Positions 56,532-64,000 of a DNA stretch of 64,000 nt are shown here, one piece after another. The position numbers and the translations under genes are program-made. The stretch is taken from the NCBI GenBank assembly GCA_947259095.1, contig CAMYLA010000001.1, forward strand, positions 102,158 to 166,157. The letters are read 5' to 3'. Origin of the DNA: an uncultured Acidimicrobiaceae bacterium (GTDB lineage: Bacteria > Actinomycetota > Acidimicrobiia > Acidimicrobiales > SZUA-35). Position 1 is the stretch's first letter. Every line of letters starts with the position of its first letter. The notes below the pieces were generated by a model that made no database searches, was not told the origin of the DNA, and was given only the letters and a program-made list of their open reading frames with translations.

Positions 56532-57737
56532 TCAGTCGTCGGATGGGGCCGAGGCGTCGATCATGACGAGATCGTGCCACCACAGGCGCTCGAAGAACCC
56601 TGCGGTGGCTCCATCGATATCGCCAAGCGCCCGGTTGCCGTCCACCTGTTGGTAGACCCGTCTTTCGTCGGCGTCGAGGAAGAGCACGAGGTCCCGATCG
56701 GTGTGGGCCTGGTTGATCAGCACCGCCGCCACCCCCGGCGGGAGGCGCTCCTCGACCAGGGTGACCGTCGTCGGTCGGATAGGTACGTAGGCCGGCCAGC
56801 GGTCATCATCCCAACCGAGCGGGTTCGCCGGTAGCGGCGAATCGTCACGGTAGGCGATGAGGCTGTGGCGTTGCATCGTGGCCCGGAACAGCTCCATCGC
56901 CGCGAACTGATCGTGCTCGTCCATCGCCGCAATGCGCCGGCCGTGTGGCACCTCGGTCAGCGCACCGCACTGCGGTCGATACGGAGCCTGTCGCACCCAG
57001 CGACCGAACCGCATCCCGGCACCGTCGACCAGCGCCAGCGCCTCGGGCACGGTGTAGGACCGATCGCGTGGGTTGAGCAGTGCGTCGGCCAGAGCATCGT
57101 CGTGCTGGAAGTCCGGCGTGTTGCGCAGCAGATGACCGAGTGGGTGGGCGGTCGGCAGCTCTCGCAGTGTGGAGATCAGATCGGCGATCTCGCTCGGCTC
57201 CGGGGTCACGCCCAGCAGCCGGCAGTAGTCCTGCATCAGCTGCACTCCGAAACGACCGTACGATCCGTACACCATGAGACGGAGCGCTCCGTCGGCAGCG
57301 AGCACGGTGCGGAGACACCTCAGCCCGGTCGCCGGGTCGGGCAGATGATGCAGGACCCCGGTGCAGACGATGTGGTCGAACGACCGCTGGAGCGAGCCTG
57401 CCTCCTCGATGGGCAGCTCATGGAGCTCGACGTTGGCCAGCCCGTACTCGTCGACGAGCCGCCCGGTGGCCCCGATACTGGTCGGGCTGACGTCGATGCC
57501 GACAACCTGGGCATCCGGATAACGAACGGCATACCTTGCCGCCTGGGACGTGCCACAGCCGGCGACCAGGATCGTGTGGTCGTCGCGGTAGGCCAATGTC
57601 GGCCACAAGCGCCGGTGCTCGACCCGCCGTCTCGTGCCATCGCTCCACGCTGCGACGTCGGCCGTGAGATCGTCGACCGGTGGAGGGTACGGGTGGCGGT
57701 TGTAGAACCTGGCGATCACATCGCCGTCGGCGGACAT
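56532..57737 (-). CDS. SAM-dependent methyltransferase
   Basis: 401 residues. N-terminal pattern IARFYNRHPYPPPVDDL, Rossmann SAM-binding motif LVAGCGTSQAARYAV, acidic second strand VVGIDVSPTSIGA, then IVCTGVLHHLPDPATGL, all of class I methyltransferases. The C-terminal 150 residues are unusual and carry no known domain (acidic, with WW and Asp-rich pieces). It is the last gene of the sulfatase-FGE operon, starting 5 nt after the FGE stop. The methyl acceptor is unknown. Confidence 0.88.
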   Translation of the reverse strand: MSADGDVIARFYNRHPYPPPVDDLTADVAAWSDGTRRRVEHRRLWPTLAYRDDHTILVAGCGTSQAARYAVRYPDAQVVGIDVSPTSIGATGRLVDEYGLANVELHELPIEEAGSLQRSFDHIVCTGVLHHLPDPATGLRCLRTVLAADGALRLMVYGSYGRFGVQLMQDYCRLLGVTPEPSEIADLISTLRELPTAHPLGHLLRNTPDFQHDDALADALLNPRDRSYTVPEALALVDGAGMRFGRWVRQAPYRPQCGALTEVPHGRRIAAMDEHDQFAAMELFRATMQRHSLIAYRDDSPLPANPLGWDDDRWPAYVPIRPTTVTLVEERLPPGVAAVLINQAHTDRDLVLFLDADERRVYQQVDGNRALGDIDGATAGFFERLWWHDLVMIDASAPSDD

Positions 57738-57742
57738 GTTGG

Positions 57743-58720
57743 TCACCCGACGGTGGGTCCGGGGCGCCTCACCGTTCGAAAGCCCATGTGACTCATGCCG
57801 GTGTCGACCATCTGCGGTCGGCGAGCGGCGGGGCGGTAACGCTGGCAGTAGTTGTCGGCGCAAAGGAAGGAGCCACCCTTGACGACCTTTCGAGGGATGG
57901 CGAACTGGGGTTGAGCCGGATCGTAGCTCGCTTCGATGCCGGGCCCTCGGGGGTTGGTCGGCACACAACAAGGCTTGTCGGCATCGGCCGGATGATGGTC
58001 GGTGTACCAGTCATCGGTCCACTCCCACACGTTTCCCGCCATGTCGGACAACCCGAAGTCGTTTGCAGGGAACGACCCCACCGGTGCAGTGCCGGTGAAG
58101 CCGTCGGCCTCGCTGTTGCGATACGGAAAATCGCCCTGCCAGAAGTTGGCCAGGTACTCACCATCGGGCACCGCCTTGTCGCCCCAGATGAAGGACCGGC
58201 TCTCGTGCCCACCACGGGCGGCGTACTCCCACTCGGCCTCGGTCGGCAACGACTCGCCGGCCCACCGGGCGAAGGCGACAGCATCCTCGTGAGCAACATG
58301 GACCACCGGGTGGTCGAGCCGGTCATCGACAGAGCGGCCCGGCCCCTCCGGGTGACGCCAGGAGGCGCCCGGTGTCCAGGTCCACCAGAGGTTGATGTGG
58401 GTGAGGTCGACCGGGCCGGGCGTCATCGTGAACACCAGCGATCCCGGGACGAGATTCTCCGGCGGCGCACCCGGGAAGTCCTTGGGATCGAGCGGACGCT
58501 CGGCCACGGTCACATAGCCGGTTGCTTCGACGAACTCGGCGAAGTCCCGGTTGGTGACCGTGGTCGACCGCATCCAGAACCCGTCGACCGAAACGGTGTG
58601 GACCGGTGCCTCCTCCGGATAGTGGGAGGCCGACCCCATGGCAAAACCGCCGCCGGGGATCCACACGAGACCAGCAGATCGCTGGTCCGCTTGTGGCCCC
58701 CGGCGTTCGGCGGTGTTCAC
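57743..58720 (-). CDS. Formylglycine-generating enzyme family protein
   Basis: 325 residues of the FGE/SUMF1 fold. PGGGFAMGS near the start, SLPTEAEWEYAARGG, MAGNVWEWTDDWY and the active-site pair C287 and C292 (GGSFLCADNYCQRYR), which bind copper and convert a sulfatase Cys to formylglycine. GTG 58720 overlaps the sulfatase stop codon in a GTGA junction, and the sulfatase next to it carries a matching target sequence, so this is the likely activator of that enzyme. Confidence 0.94.
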   Translation of the reverse strand: MNTAERRGPQADQRSAGLVWIPGGGFAMGSASHYPEEAPVHTVSVDGFWMRSTTVTNRDFAEFVEATGYVTVAERPLDPKDFPGAPPENLVPGSLVFTMTPGPVDLTHINLWWTWTPGASWRHPEGPGRSVDDRLDHPVVHVAHEDAVAFARWAGESLPTEAEWEYAARGGHESRSFIWGDKAVPDGEYLANFWQGDFPYRNSEADGFTGTAPVGSFPANDFGLSDMAGNVWEWTDDWYTDHHPADADKPCCVPTNPRGPGIEASYDPAQPQFAIPRKVVKGGSFLCADNYCQRYRPAARRPQMVDTGMSHMGFRTVRRPGPTVG

Positions 58721-60207
58721 GAGCTGGTGATGCCGGCCTCAAGCTTGGCCATCACGTTCTCGAGGTTGAAGGAGGCCGGCTTCTGACTCACCGGGAATTC
58801 GGCGAGCGACTGCAGATGCTCAGCCACGAAGCTCTGCGCCGGCACGAACAGGAAGGCCCGATCGAGAACCCAGTCGAAGTACGTGTTCGACGTCTCCTCG
58901 GCCCGCTCGTACGGATCGGTGCGAAGGTTGAACACCTTGGGCATCCGGAGCTCGACGAATGGTTCCATCCAGACCCGCATCGTGCCCCTCATCCGCTGCT
59001 CGAGGAAGATGAACTTCCAGTTGTCGAAGCGCATGGCCGTCAGATCACCGTCGTCGGACACGTAGAAGAAGTAGTTGCGGGGGCTCTCGTCGGCCGCCCC
59101 GGTCAGGTAGTCGAGCTGGTCGTGGCCGTCGAGGTGGACCTTGTACTCCTTGCCGTCGAGCTCGGCCCCCGCCCGGAGCTGTTCGGCGATGTCGGGTACC
59201 CCGGCGGCGGAGAGGAACGTGACGAACCAGTCTGCGTGACTCACGATGCCGTTGAGGACGGTCCCGGCTTCGATGTGGCCGGGCCAGCGCACCATGGCGG
59301 GTACGCGGTAGGCACCCTCCCAGTTCGAGTTCTTCTCGCAGCGGAAGGGCGTCATGCCGCCGTCGGGCCAGGTGTTCATGTGCGGACCGTTGTCGGTGCT
59401 GTACACGACGATGGTGTCGTCGGTGATCCCCAGCTCGTCAAGGAAGTCGAGCATCTCGCCGATGTTGCCGTCGTGGTCGATCATCACGTCGTGGTACTCG
59501 GACTGCCAGCGTCCGGCTTGGCCCTGGCTCTCGTCCTTGGCGTGAGTACGGAAATGCATGTGGGTCGTGTTGAACCAGACGAAGAACGGGATACCCGCCT
59601 CGTGGGCGTCCTTGATGAACCGTTTCGCTTCGGGAATCAACACCTCGTCGATGGTCTTCATCCGCTCTCTGGTGAGCGGGCCGGTGTCCTCGATGCGCCC
59701 GTCGGCGTAGCTGTGGATGACGCCACGGGGGCCGAACCTCTCGCGGAAGTCCGGGAACTCCTGGGCAGGCGGATAGTCGCGGTGTTCGGGCTCCTCTTCG
59801 GCGTTGAGGTGGTACAGGTTGCCGAAGAACTCGTCGAACCCGTGGTTGGTCGGAAGGAACTTGTCCTGGTCGCCGAGGTGGTTCTTGCCGAACTGGCCAG
59901 TGGCGTAGCCCTGCTCCTTGAGCGCTCGGGCAATCGTCGGATCCTTGTCCTGCATGCCGACATCCGCACCGGGCATCCCGACCTTGGTCAGACCGGTGCG
60001 AAAGGGATTCTGGCCGCAGATGAACGCGGCACGGCCGGCCGTACACGACTGCTCGCCGTAGTAGTCGGTGAACCTTGCGCCCTCATCGGCGATGCGGTCG
60101 ATGTTGGGTGTCCGGTACCCCATCAGACCGTCGCTGTAGCAGCTGAGGTTGCTGATTCCGATGTCGTCGCCCCACATCACGAGAATGTTCGGCTTGCCGT
60201 CCGGCAT
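58717..60207 (-). CDS. Arylsulfatase family protein
   Basis: 496 residues. Alkaline phosphatase-fold start NILVMWGDDIGISNLS, then the modification target CTAGR at Cys55, a CxAxR site where the classic CxPxR has Pro. GKNHLGD, FFVWFNTTHMH and YSTDNGPH hold metal and substrate ligands. It hydrolyses sulfate esters once the Cys becomes formylglycine. The cell location is not marked by a signal peptide. AAGGAGAAG five bases before the ATG is a strong ribosome site. First gene of the sulfatase-FGE-methyltransferase operon. Confidence 0.94.
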   Translation of the reverse strand: MPDGKPNILVMWGDDIGISNLSCYSDGLMGYRTPNIDRIADEGARFTDYYGEQSCTAGRAAFICGQNPFRTGLTKVGMPGADVGMQDKDPTIARALKEQGYATGQFGKNHLGDQDKFLPTNHGFDEFFGNLYHLNAEEEPEHRDYPPAQEFPDFRERFGPRGVIHSYADGRIEDTGPLTRERMKTIDEVLIPEAKRFIKDAHEAGIPFFVWFNTTHMHFRTHAKDESQGQAGRWQSEYHDVMIDHDGNIGEMLDFLDELGITDDTIVVYSTDNGPHMNTWPDGGMTPFRCEKNSNWEGAYRVPAMVRWPGHIEAGTVLNGIVSHADWFVTFLSAAGVPDIAEQLRAGAELDGKEYKVHLDGHDQLDYLTGAADESPRNYFFYVSDDGDLTAMRFDNWKFIFLEQRMRGTMRVWMEPFVELRMPKVFNLRTDPYERAEETSNTYFDWVLDRAFLFVPAQSFVAEHLQSLAEFPVSQKPASFNLENVMAKLEAGITSS

Positions 60208-60320
60208 GGTGCTTCTCCTTGTGGATTGCAGTTCCTCGCCAGGCTAGTTCAACGAAGGGCGCCTGGTCTCACCCCTCGGGGGTGAGAACAGGCCATGAGA
60301 TCCCATGACATCATTGACGG

Positions 60321-61544
60321 GTGGCCGACGGCAACGACAGAGCCGAACACGAGCCGAATCGGCGGTTGACCGAGAGAGTGCTCGGACGACTGGTCGGTCC
60401 TGTCGTCTCGCCGGTGGTCGACAACGTCGACGTCGACGACGTGGTGGAGCGGATCGATGTCAACCACCTCATCGATCGACTCGACGTCAACGGAGTCGTC
60501 GATCGGATCGATGTCGATCCGGTGATGCAGAGAGTCGACATCGACGCACTGCTGGCCCGTGTCGACATCAACGAGATCGTCGATCGCATCGAACCGGACC
60601 GTCTGCTGGACCGGATCGACGTGGACCGCCTACTCGACCGCATCGACGTGAACACCCTGCTGGATCGCATCGAACCCGACCAGCTGCTCGACCGGATCGA
60701 CGTGGACCGCCTGCTCGACCGCATCGACGTGAACACCCTGCTGGATCGCATCGAACCGGATCGGCTGCTCGACCGGATCGATGTCGATCGCCTGATCGAC
60801 CGGGTCGACGCCGATCGGCTGCTGGCCCGCGTCGACGTCAACGCCGTCGTCGAACGGACCGAGATCGGCGCCATCATCGCCCGGTCGACGACCGGCGTCT
60901 TCACCCAGCTGCTCGACGTGGCCAGAACCCAGCTGATCGGCGTCGATCAGGTGGCGCAGGGGGTGGCGGCCCGGATCCTCAGGGGCCAGGCCCGCGAGGT
61001 CCCTCCCCTCCCCTCGGCCGACACTGCCATCGACGATCTGGCGGCGATGACCCTCTCCGAACGTGCGGTGGCGCTGCAGCATCATGCTGCCGGTTCGGTC
61101 TCGCGGTTCCTGGCGTTCCTGGTCGACCAGTTCATCATCGGCATGCTTTTTGCTGGTGGGCTCCTGCTGACCTCGGCGGCTGCCCGGGTGGTGCTTGGCA
61201 TCGACATCGACACCGGGAGCGACTCACTCCCGATCGCCCTTGCCTACCTCATGTGGGCCTTCGCCTATATGGCCGGGTCGCTGGCAGCCACCGGCCGAAC
61301 GATCGGGAAGGCCGTGCTGGGACTTCAGGTTGTCGAGGCGGACGGCAGCAGGCTCCGGGCCCGGGCGGCGCTGATTCGCACCGCCGTGTTCCCGCTGAGT
61401 TTCCTGCTGTTCGGAATCGGCCTGCTCCTCGGTCTGATTCGCCGCGATCGCCGAGAACTGCACGACCTCATCGCCGGCACCGCCGTGATCTACGCCTGGG
61501 ATGCAGCCACCGCTCGGCTTCGAGTCGAGGCCACAGCCGAATGA
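60321..61544 (+). CDS. RDD family membrane protein with 9-residue repeats
   Basis: 407 residues. Residues 37-189 are seventeen head-to-tail 9-residue repeats (consensus DVDxLLDRI), an amphipathic charged array. After a linker, the RDD domain has three or four hydrophobic segments: VSRFLAFLVDQFIIGMLF with the Arg-Asp pair, IALAYLMWAFAYM, GRTIGKAVLGLQVV and RRELHDLIAGTAVIY. RDD proteins are thought to be ion or solute transporters. The GTG at 60321 follows CATCAT by 6 nt. Function of the repeats is unknown. Confidence 0.85.
   Translation: MADGNDRAEHEPNRRLTERVLGRLVGPVVSPVVDNVDVDDVVERIDVNHLIDRLDVNGVVDRIDVDPVMQRVDIDALLARVDINEIVDRIEPDRLLDRIDVDRLLDRIDVNTLLDRIEPDQLLDRIDVDRLLDRIDVNTLLDRIEPDRLLDRIDVDRLIDRVDADRLLARVDVNAVVERTEIGAIIARSTTGVFTQLLDVARTQLIGVDQVAQGVAARILRGQAREVPPLPSADTAIDDLAAMTLSERAVALQHHAAGSVSRFLAFLVDQFIIGMLFAGGLLLTSAAARVVLGIDIDTGSDSLPIALAYLMWAFAYMAGSLAATGRTIGKAVLGLQVVEADGSRLRARAALIRTAVFPLSFLLFGIGLLLGLIRRDRRELHDLIAGTAVIYAWDAATARLRVEATAE
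60429..60887. repeat. 27-bp coding repeat array (17 units)
   Basis: Encodes the 9-residue repeats of the RDD protein. A block of three units (EPD-, DVD- and DVN-starting) occurs twice in near-identical DNA, at about 60591-60671 and 60672-60752, pointing to recent duplication of an 81-bp segment. Confidence 0.85.
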
Positions 61545-61597
61545 CGTCCGGCGACCCTGCGCCGGATGGCCGGGCGAGCCGTCTGCCGGCGACTTGG

Positions 61598-61603
61598 TAT
61601 CGT
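61598..61603 (+). promoter_or_regulatory. -10 box of the holin-like/phosphodiesterase gene
   Basis: TATCGT with 8 nt to ATG 61612 and no Shine-Dalgarno site; leaderless pattern. Confidence 0.45.
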
Positions 61604-61611
61604 CTGACGCC

Positions 61612-63681
61612 ATGAGTCCTGCGGACGAGACGCCACCGACGCCCCCGGTCCTGCCGATCGAGCGTCCATCGACGCCGCTGCGACTCGTGCGGATGCTCGT
61701 CCTCGCCGCGGCCCAGGCGGCAACGGTTCTGGCTCTCAATCTCATCCTGCCCGGGTTCCGCATCGATGGCGTGGTCAGTGCCGGCGCCTTCGTGATCGCC
61801 CTGGCGGTGCTCAATGCGCTGTTGTGGCCACTGATCGTGCGAATCGTGCTGCCGATCATCCTGCTCACCCTCGGCCTGTTCACCTTCGTGCTCAACGCGG
61901 TGTTCCTGTGGGTCGCGGCCGCGGTCGTCGGAGGCGTCGAGATCACGTCGTTCTGGGCGGCCATGGCCGTCGCGCTGGCCCTGAGCATCGTCAACATCTT
62001 CGTCGGCGGCATGTTGAACGTCGACGACGACCACGCCTGGCGCAGCAACGTTGTCCGGCGGGTGGTCAACCGGGTCGAACCGGCAACCCGAAGCGACGTG
62101 CCGGGGTTCCTCTTCATCCAGATCGACGGTCTCGGCCACGACGTACTCCAGAAGGCCATGGCCTCGGGCGATGCACCGTTCCTGGCCCGTCTCGTTTCCT
62201 CCGGCACCCACCGGCTCCACCAATGGGAGTGCGACCTGTCGTCACAGACCGGGGCCATGCAGGCCGGGATCCTGCTCGGCGACAACCACAACATGCCCGC
62301 CTTTCGCTGGTACGAGAAGGACACCGGCAGGGTGATGGTGACCAACCGCCCCAAGGACGCGGCGGAGATCGAATCCCGCCAGTCGTCGGGAATGGGGCTC
62401 CTGATCGACGGTGGCGCCTCGCGGGCAAACGTGTTCAGCGGCGACACCGAGGACACGATGTTCACCTTCAGCACCGTCAACAACAAGGTGCTGGGCAAGA
62501 ACCGTTTCCTGTACGTCGTGTCGACGCCATATGCCCTGTTCCGGATCATCGCCCTGAGCGTCGTCGACATCTTTCGAGAACTGCGGGCCGCCCGCCGAGC
62601 CCGTCGCGATGGCGTTGTACCCCGTCTCGATCGAGGCGGGATCTACCCCCTGCTCCGAGCGGCGACCACAGTGGTGCTGGCCGAGATCACCTGGTCGATT
62701 CTGGTCGCCGACATCGAGCGGGGGGTGCCTGCGGCCTACGTCGATCTCGTCGGCTACGACGAAGTGGCCCACCATTCCGGGATCGCCGCCCCCGACGCCC
62801 TCGACACCCTGCGCCGCACCGATGACCAACTGGAGCGGCTGCTCACCAGGTTGTCGGAGGCGCCCCGCCCCTACTATCTGGTTGTCCTGGCCGATCACGG
62901 CCAGACGCAGGGTGCGACCTTCGAACAGCGGTACGGCGAAACGCTGGACGCCGTCGTGCAACGCCTGGCCAGCGGCCAGGTCACCGCCCCGGTGCTGGCC
63001 GAGGAGGGATGGAACAACGTCAACGGCCTGCTGACCGATGCCGCAGCCGACGACTCGACGGTCGGCAAGGTGGTCGAACGAGCAACTCGAAGCCGAACCA
63101 ACGGCGGTGAAGTGGTGATCGGTCCTGCCACCGAGGAAGAGATCCACGACGACGTCATCGTGCTGGCCTCCGGCAACCTCGGGCTCGTGTCCTTCACCGC
63201 ACTCCCCGGTCGAGCCACTCGCCAACAGATCGACGCCGCCAACCCGGGGCTGACCGAAGGGCTGCAGCGCCACGAGGGGGTCGGCATCGTCATGGTCCGC
63301 GACGAGACGCTCGGCGACATCGTGCTGGGCCCGGCCGGCGTGCACCACCTGGCCGACGGGCGGGTCGATGGCGAGGATCCACTGGCGCCCTTCGGCCCCA
63401 ACACCGCGGACCACCTGCGGCGGACCAGCAGTTTCGACAACTGCCCCGACCTGCTTGTCAACAGCTTCTATGACCCGGTCGCCGACGAGGGCGCAGCCTT
63501 CGAGGGACTGATCGGCTTCCACGGTGGCCTCGGCGGCCGCCAAAGCTACCCCTTCGTGCTGGCACCGGCAGCCCTGACCCAGCCAACGGCACCGCTGGTC
63601 GGGGCCCGATCGATACACGAGCTCTTCAAGACCTGGATCTCCGAGACGCAACCGTCCGAGGTCGATGTCGACGTGGCCTGA
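61612..63681 (+). CDS. Holin-like membrane domain fused to a phosphodiesterase-type domain
   Basis: 689 residues. The first 130 hold four hydrophobic segments like the phage_holin_4_2/YvlD family (LNALLWPLIVRIVLPIILL, FTFVLNAVFLWVAAAVVGG). The rest is an alkaline phosphatase-superfamily domain: FLFIQIDGLGHDVLQKAM with the nucleophile region, SSQTGAMQAGILLGDNHNMP, AYVDLVGYDEVAHHSG and VVLADHGQTQGA hold metal ligands (Asp, His). It probably cleaves a phosphodiester or phosphonate at the membrane. Leaderless-type start. Upstream RDD gene is 67 nt away on the same strand. Confidence 0.87.
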   Translation: MSPADETPPTPPVLPIERPSTPLRLVRMLVLAAAQAATVLALNLILPGFRIDGVVSAGAFVIALAVLNALLWPLIVRIVLPIILLTLGLFTFVLNAVFLWVAAAVVGGVEITSFWAAMAVALALSIVNIFVGGMLNVDDDHAWRSNVVRRVVNRVEPATRSDVPGFLFIQIDGLGHDVLQKAMASGDAPFLARLVSSGTHRLHQWECDLSSQTGAMQAGILLGDNHNMPAFRWYEKDTGRVMVTNRPKDAAEIESRQSSGMGLLIDGGASRANVFSGDTEDTMFTFSTVNNKVLGKNRFLYVVSTPYALFRIIALSVVDIFRELRAARRARRDGVVPRLDRGGIYPLLRAATTVVLAEITWSILVADIERGVPAAYVDLVGYDEVAHHSGIAAPDALDTLRRTDDQLERLLTRLSEAPRPYYLVVLADHGQTQGATFEQRYGETLDAVVQRLASGQVTAPVLAEEGWNNVNGLLTDAAADDSTVGKVVERATRSRTNGGEVVIGPATEEEIHDDVIVLASGNLGLVSFTALPGRATRQQIDAANPGLTEGLQRHEGVGIVMVRDETLGDIVLGPAGVHHLADGRVDGEDPLAPFGPNTADHLRRTSSFDNCPDLLVNSFYDPVADEGAAFEGLIGFHGGLGGRQSYPFVLAPAALTQPTAPLVGARSIHELFKTWISETQPSEVDVDVA

Positions 63682-63732
63682 GCCGGTCGCTTGGGCCTTG
63701 CGGCGGCCGACCGGCTGATCGAAGATGGCACC

Positions 63733-64000
63733 ATGGACCTGCGTGACGCCCATGTACTGATCACCGGCGGATCGAGGGGGATCGGTGCCGCCCTGGCCAC
63801 GTCGTTCGCCGAGGCCGGGTCCTGGGTGTCCCTGGCCGCCCGCTCCACTGCGGCGCTGGAGAAGGTGGCGCAACCCCTCGACGCCTCGGTCTTCACCGTC
63901 GACCTGGCCATCCCAGACCAGACCGAGCGGCTGATCGCCTGGGTCGAACAGGAGGCGGGCCCGGTCGACGTGCTGATGAACAACGCCGGAGTGGAGACCA
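63733..64000 (+). CDS. Short-chain dehydrogenase (3' end outside window)
   Basis: First 89 codons of an SDR-family oxidoreductase: cofactor motif TGGSRGIGAALA at residues 11-22 and NNAG at the window edge; the catalytic Tyr/Lys lie beyond it. Partial because the window ends. The substrate is unknown. Confidence 0.85.
   Translation, partial: MDLRDAHVLITGGSRGIGAALATSFAEAGSWVSLAARSTAALEKVAQPLDASVFTVDLAIPDQTERLIAWVEQEAGPVDVLMNNAGVET

Noticed and set aside
60429-60887. Regular repeats that could look like a CRISPR array
   Set aside because: The repeats are in-frame coding sequence with no unique spacers.
61224-63873. Long minus-strand frames over the RDD and phosphodiesterase genes
   Set aside because: Antisense to domain-bearing genes with no domain of their own and biased composition.

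Overview
The window is about 67% GC and reads as chromosomal DNA of an actinomycete, most likely a member of the Acidimicrobiia. This placement is inference. It rests on the homodimeric AceE-type E1, a split Ku / LigD-polymerase NHEJ pair, a TRAP transporter in a high-GC Gram-positive background, many GTG/TTG starts, and many genes with a TANNNT -10 box only 6-9 nt before the start codon (leaderless mRNAs). I saw no rRNA, tRNA, CRISPR array, insertion sequence or prophage.

Layout. 0-10.5 kb: a conserved hypothetical, a polyprenyl-phosphate sugar transferase, leucyl aminopeptidase, LigD-like polymerase and Ku, a membrane protein, an M24 peptidase, an L-asparaginase II family protein and two hypotheticals. 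10.5-15.7 kb: lipoate / 2-oxoacid dehydrogenase block on the minus strand (lpd, E2 acyltransferase, and a fused LipB-LipA), with aceE further on at 21.7 kb. 15.8-20.5 kb: housekeeping genes, then a small TadE / TadG / Flp-like operon. 20.6-29.9 kb: RNase HI with a second Rossmann-like domain, aceE, hydrolases, a D-amino-acid dehydrogenase-like oxidoreductase, a PIN toxin/antitoxin pair and an acyl-CoA dehydrogenase. 30.0-35.2 kb: a hybrid histidine kinase whose stop codon abuts the start of a receiver / pseudo-NtrC AAA / Ser-Thr kinase fusion.

36.1-41.3 kb: TRAP transporter (DctQ-DctM-DctP, the binding protein resembling the 2-oxoacid binder TakP), each membrane-subunit gene preceded by a micro-ORF overlapping its GTG start. 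A trypsin-like lipoprotein protease follows. 41.3-43.6 kb: homoserine kinase-like GHMP kinase, hydrolase, small membrane protein. 43.7-56.5 kb: a membrane/ion block comprising an MscS channel, a NarL-type two-component system, a LuxR-type regulator with a ClC protein, then five genes chained by ATGA overlaps (coiled-coil membrane protein, LPG-synthase-TM/UPF0104 protein, MFS transporter, a second ClC, Vps62-like membrane protein), plus a PLDc_N protein and a 19-residue hydrophobic micro-ORF. 56.5-60.2 kb: sulfatase, formylglycine-generating enzyme and methyltransferase operon. 60.3-64 kb: an RDD protein carrying seventeen 9-residue repeats, a holin-like/phosphodiesterase fusion, and the start of a short-chain dehydrogenase cut by the window edge.

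The most unusual items are the kinase fusion with a catalytically dead AAA module, the tightly coupled chloride/lipid membrane operon, the TRAP micro-ORFs, and the LipB-LipA and RNase HI fusions.
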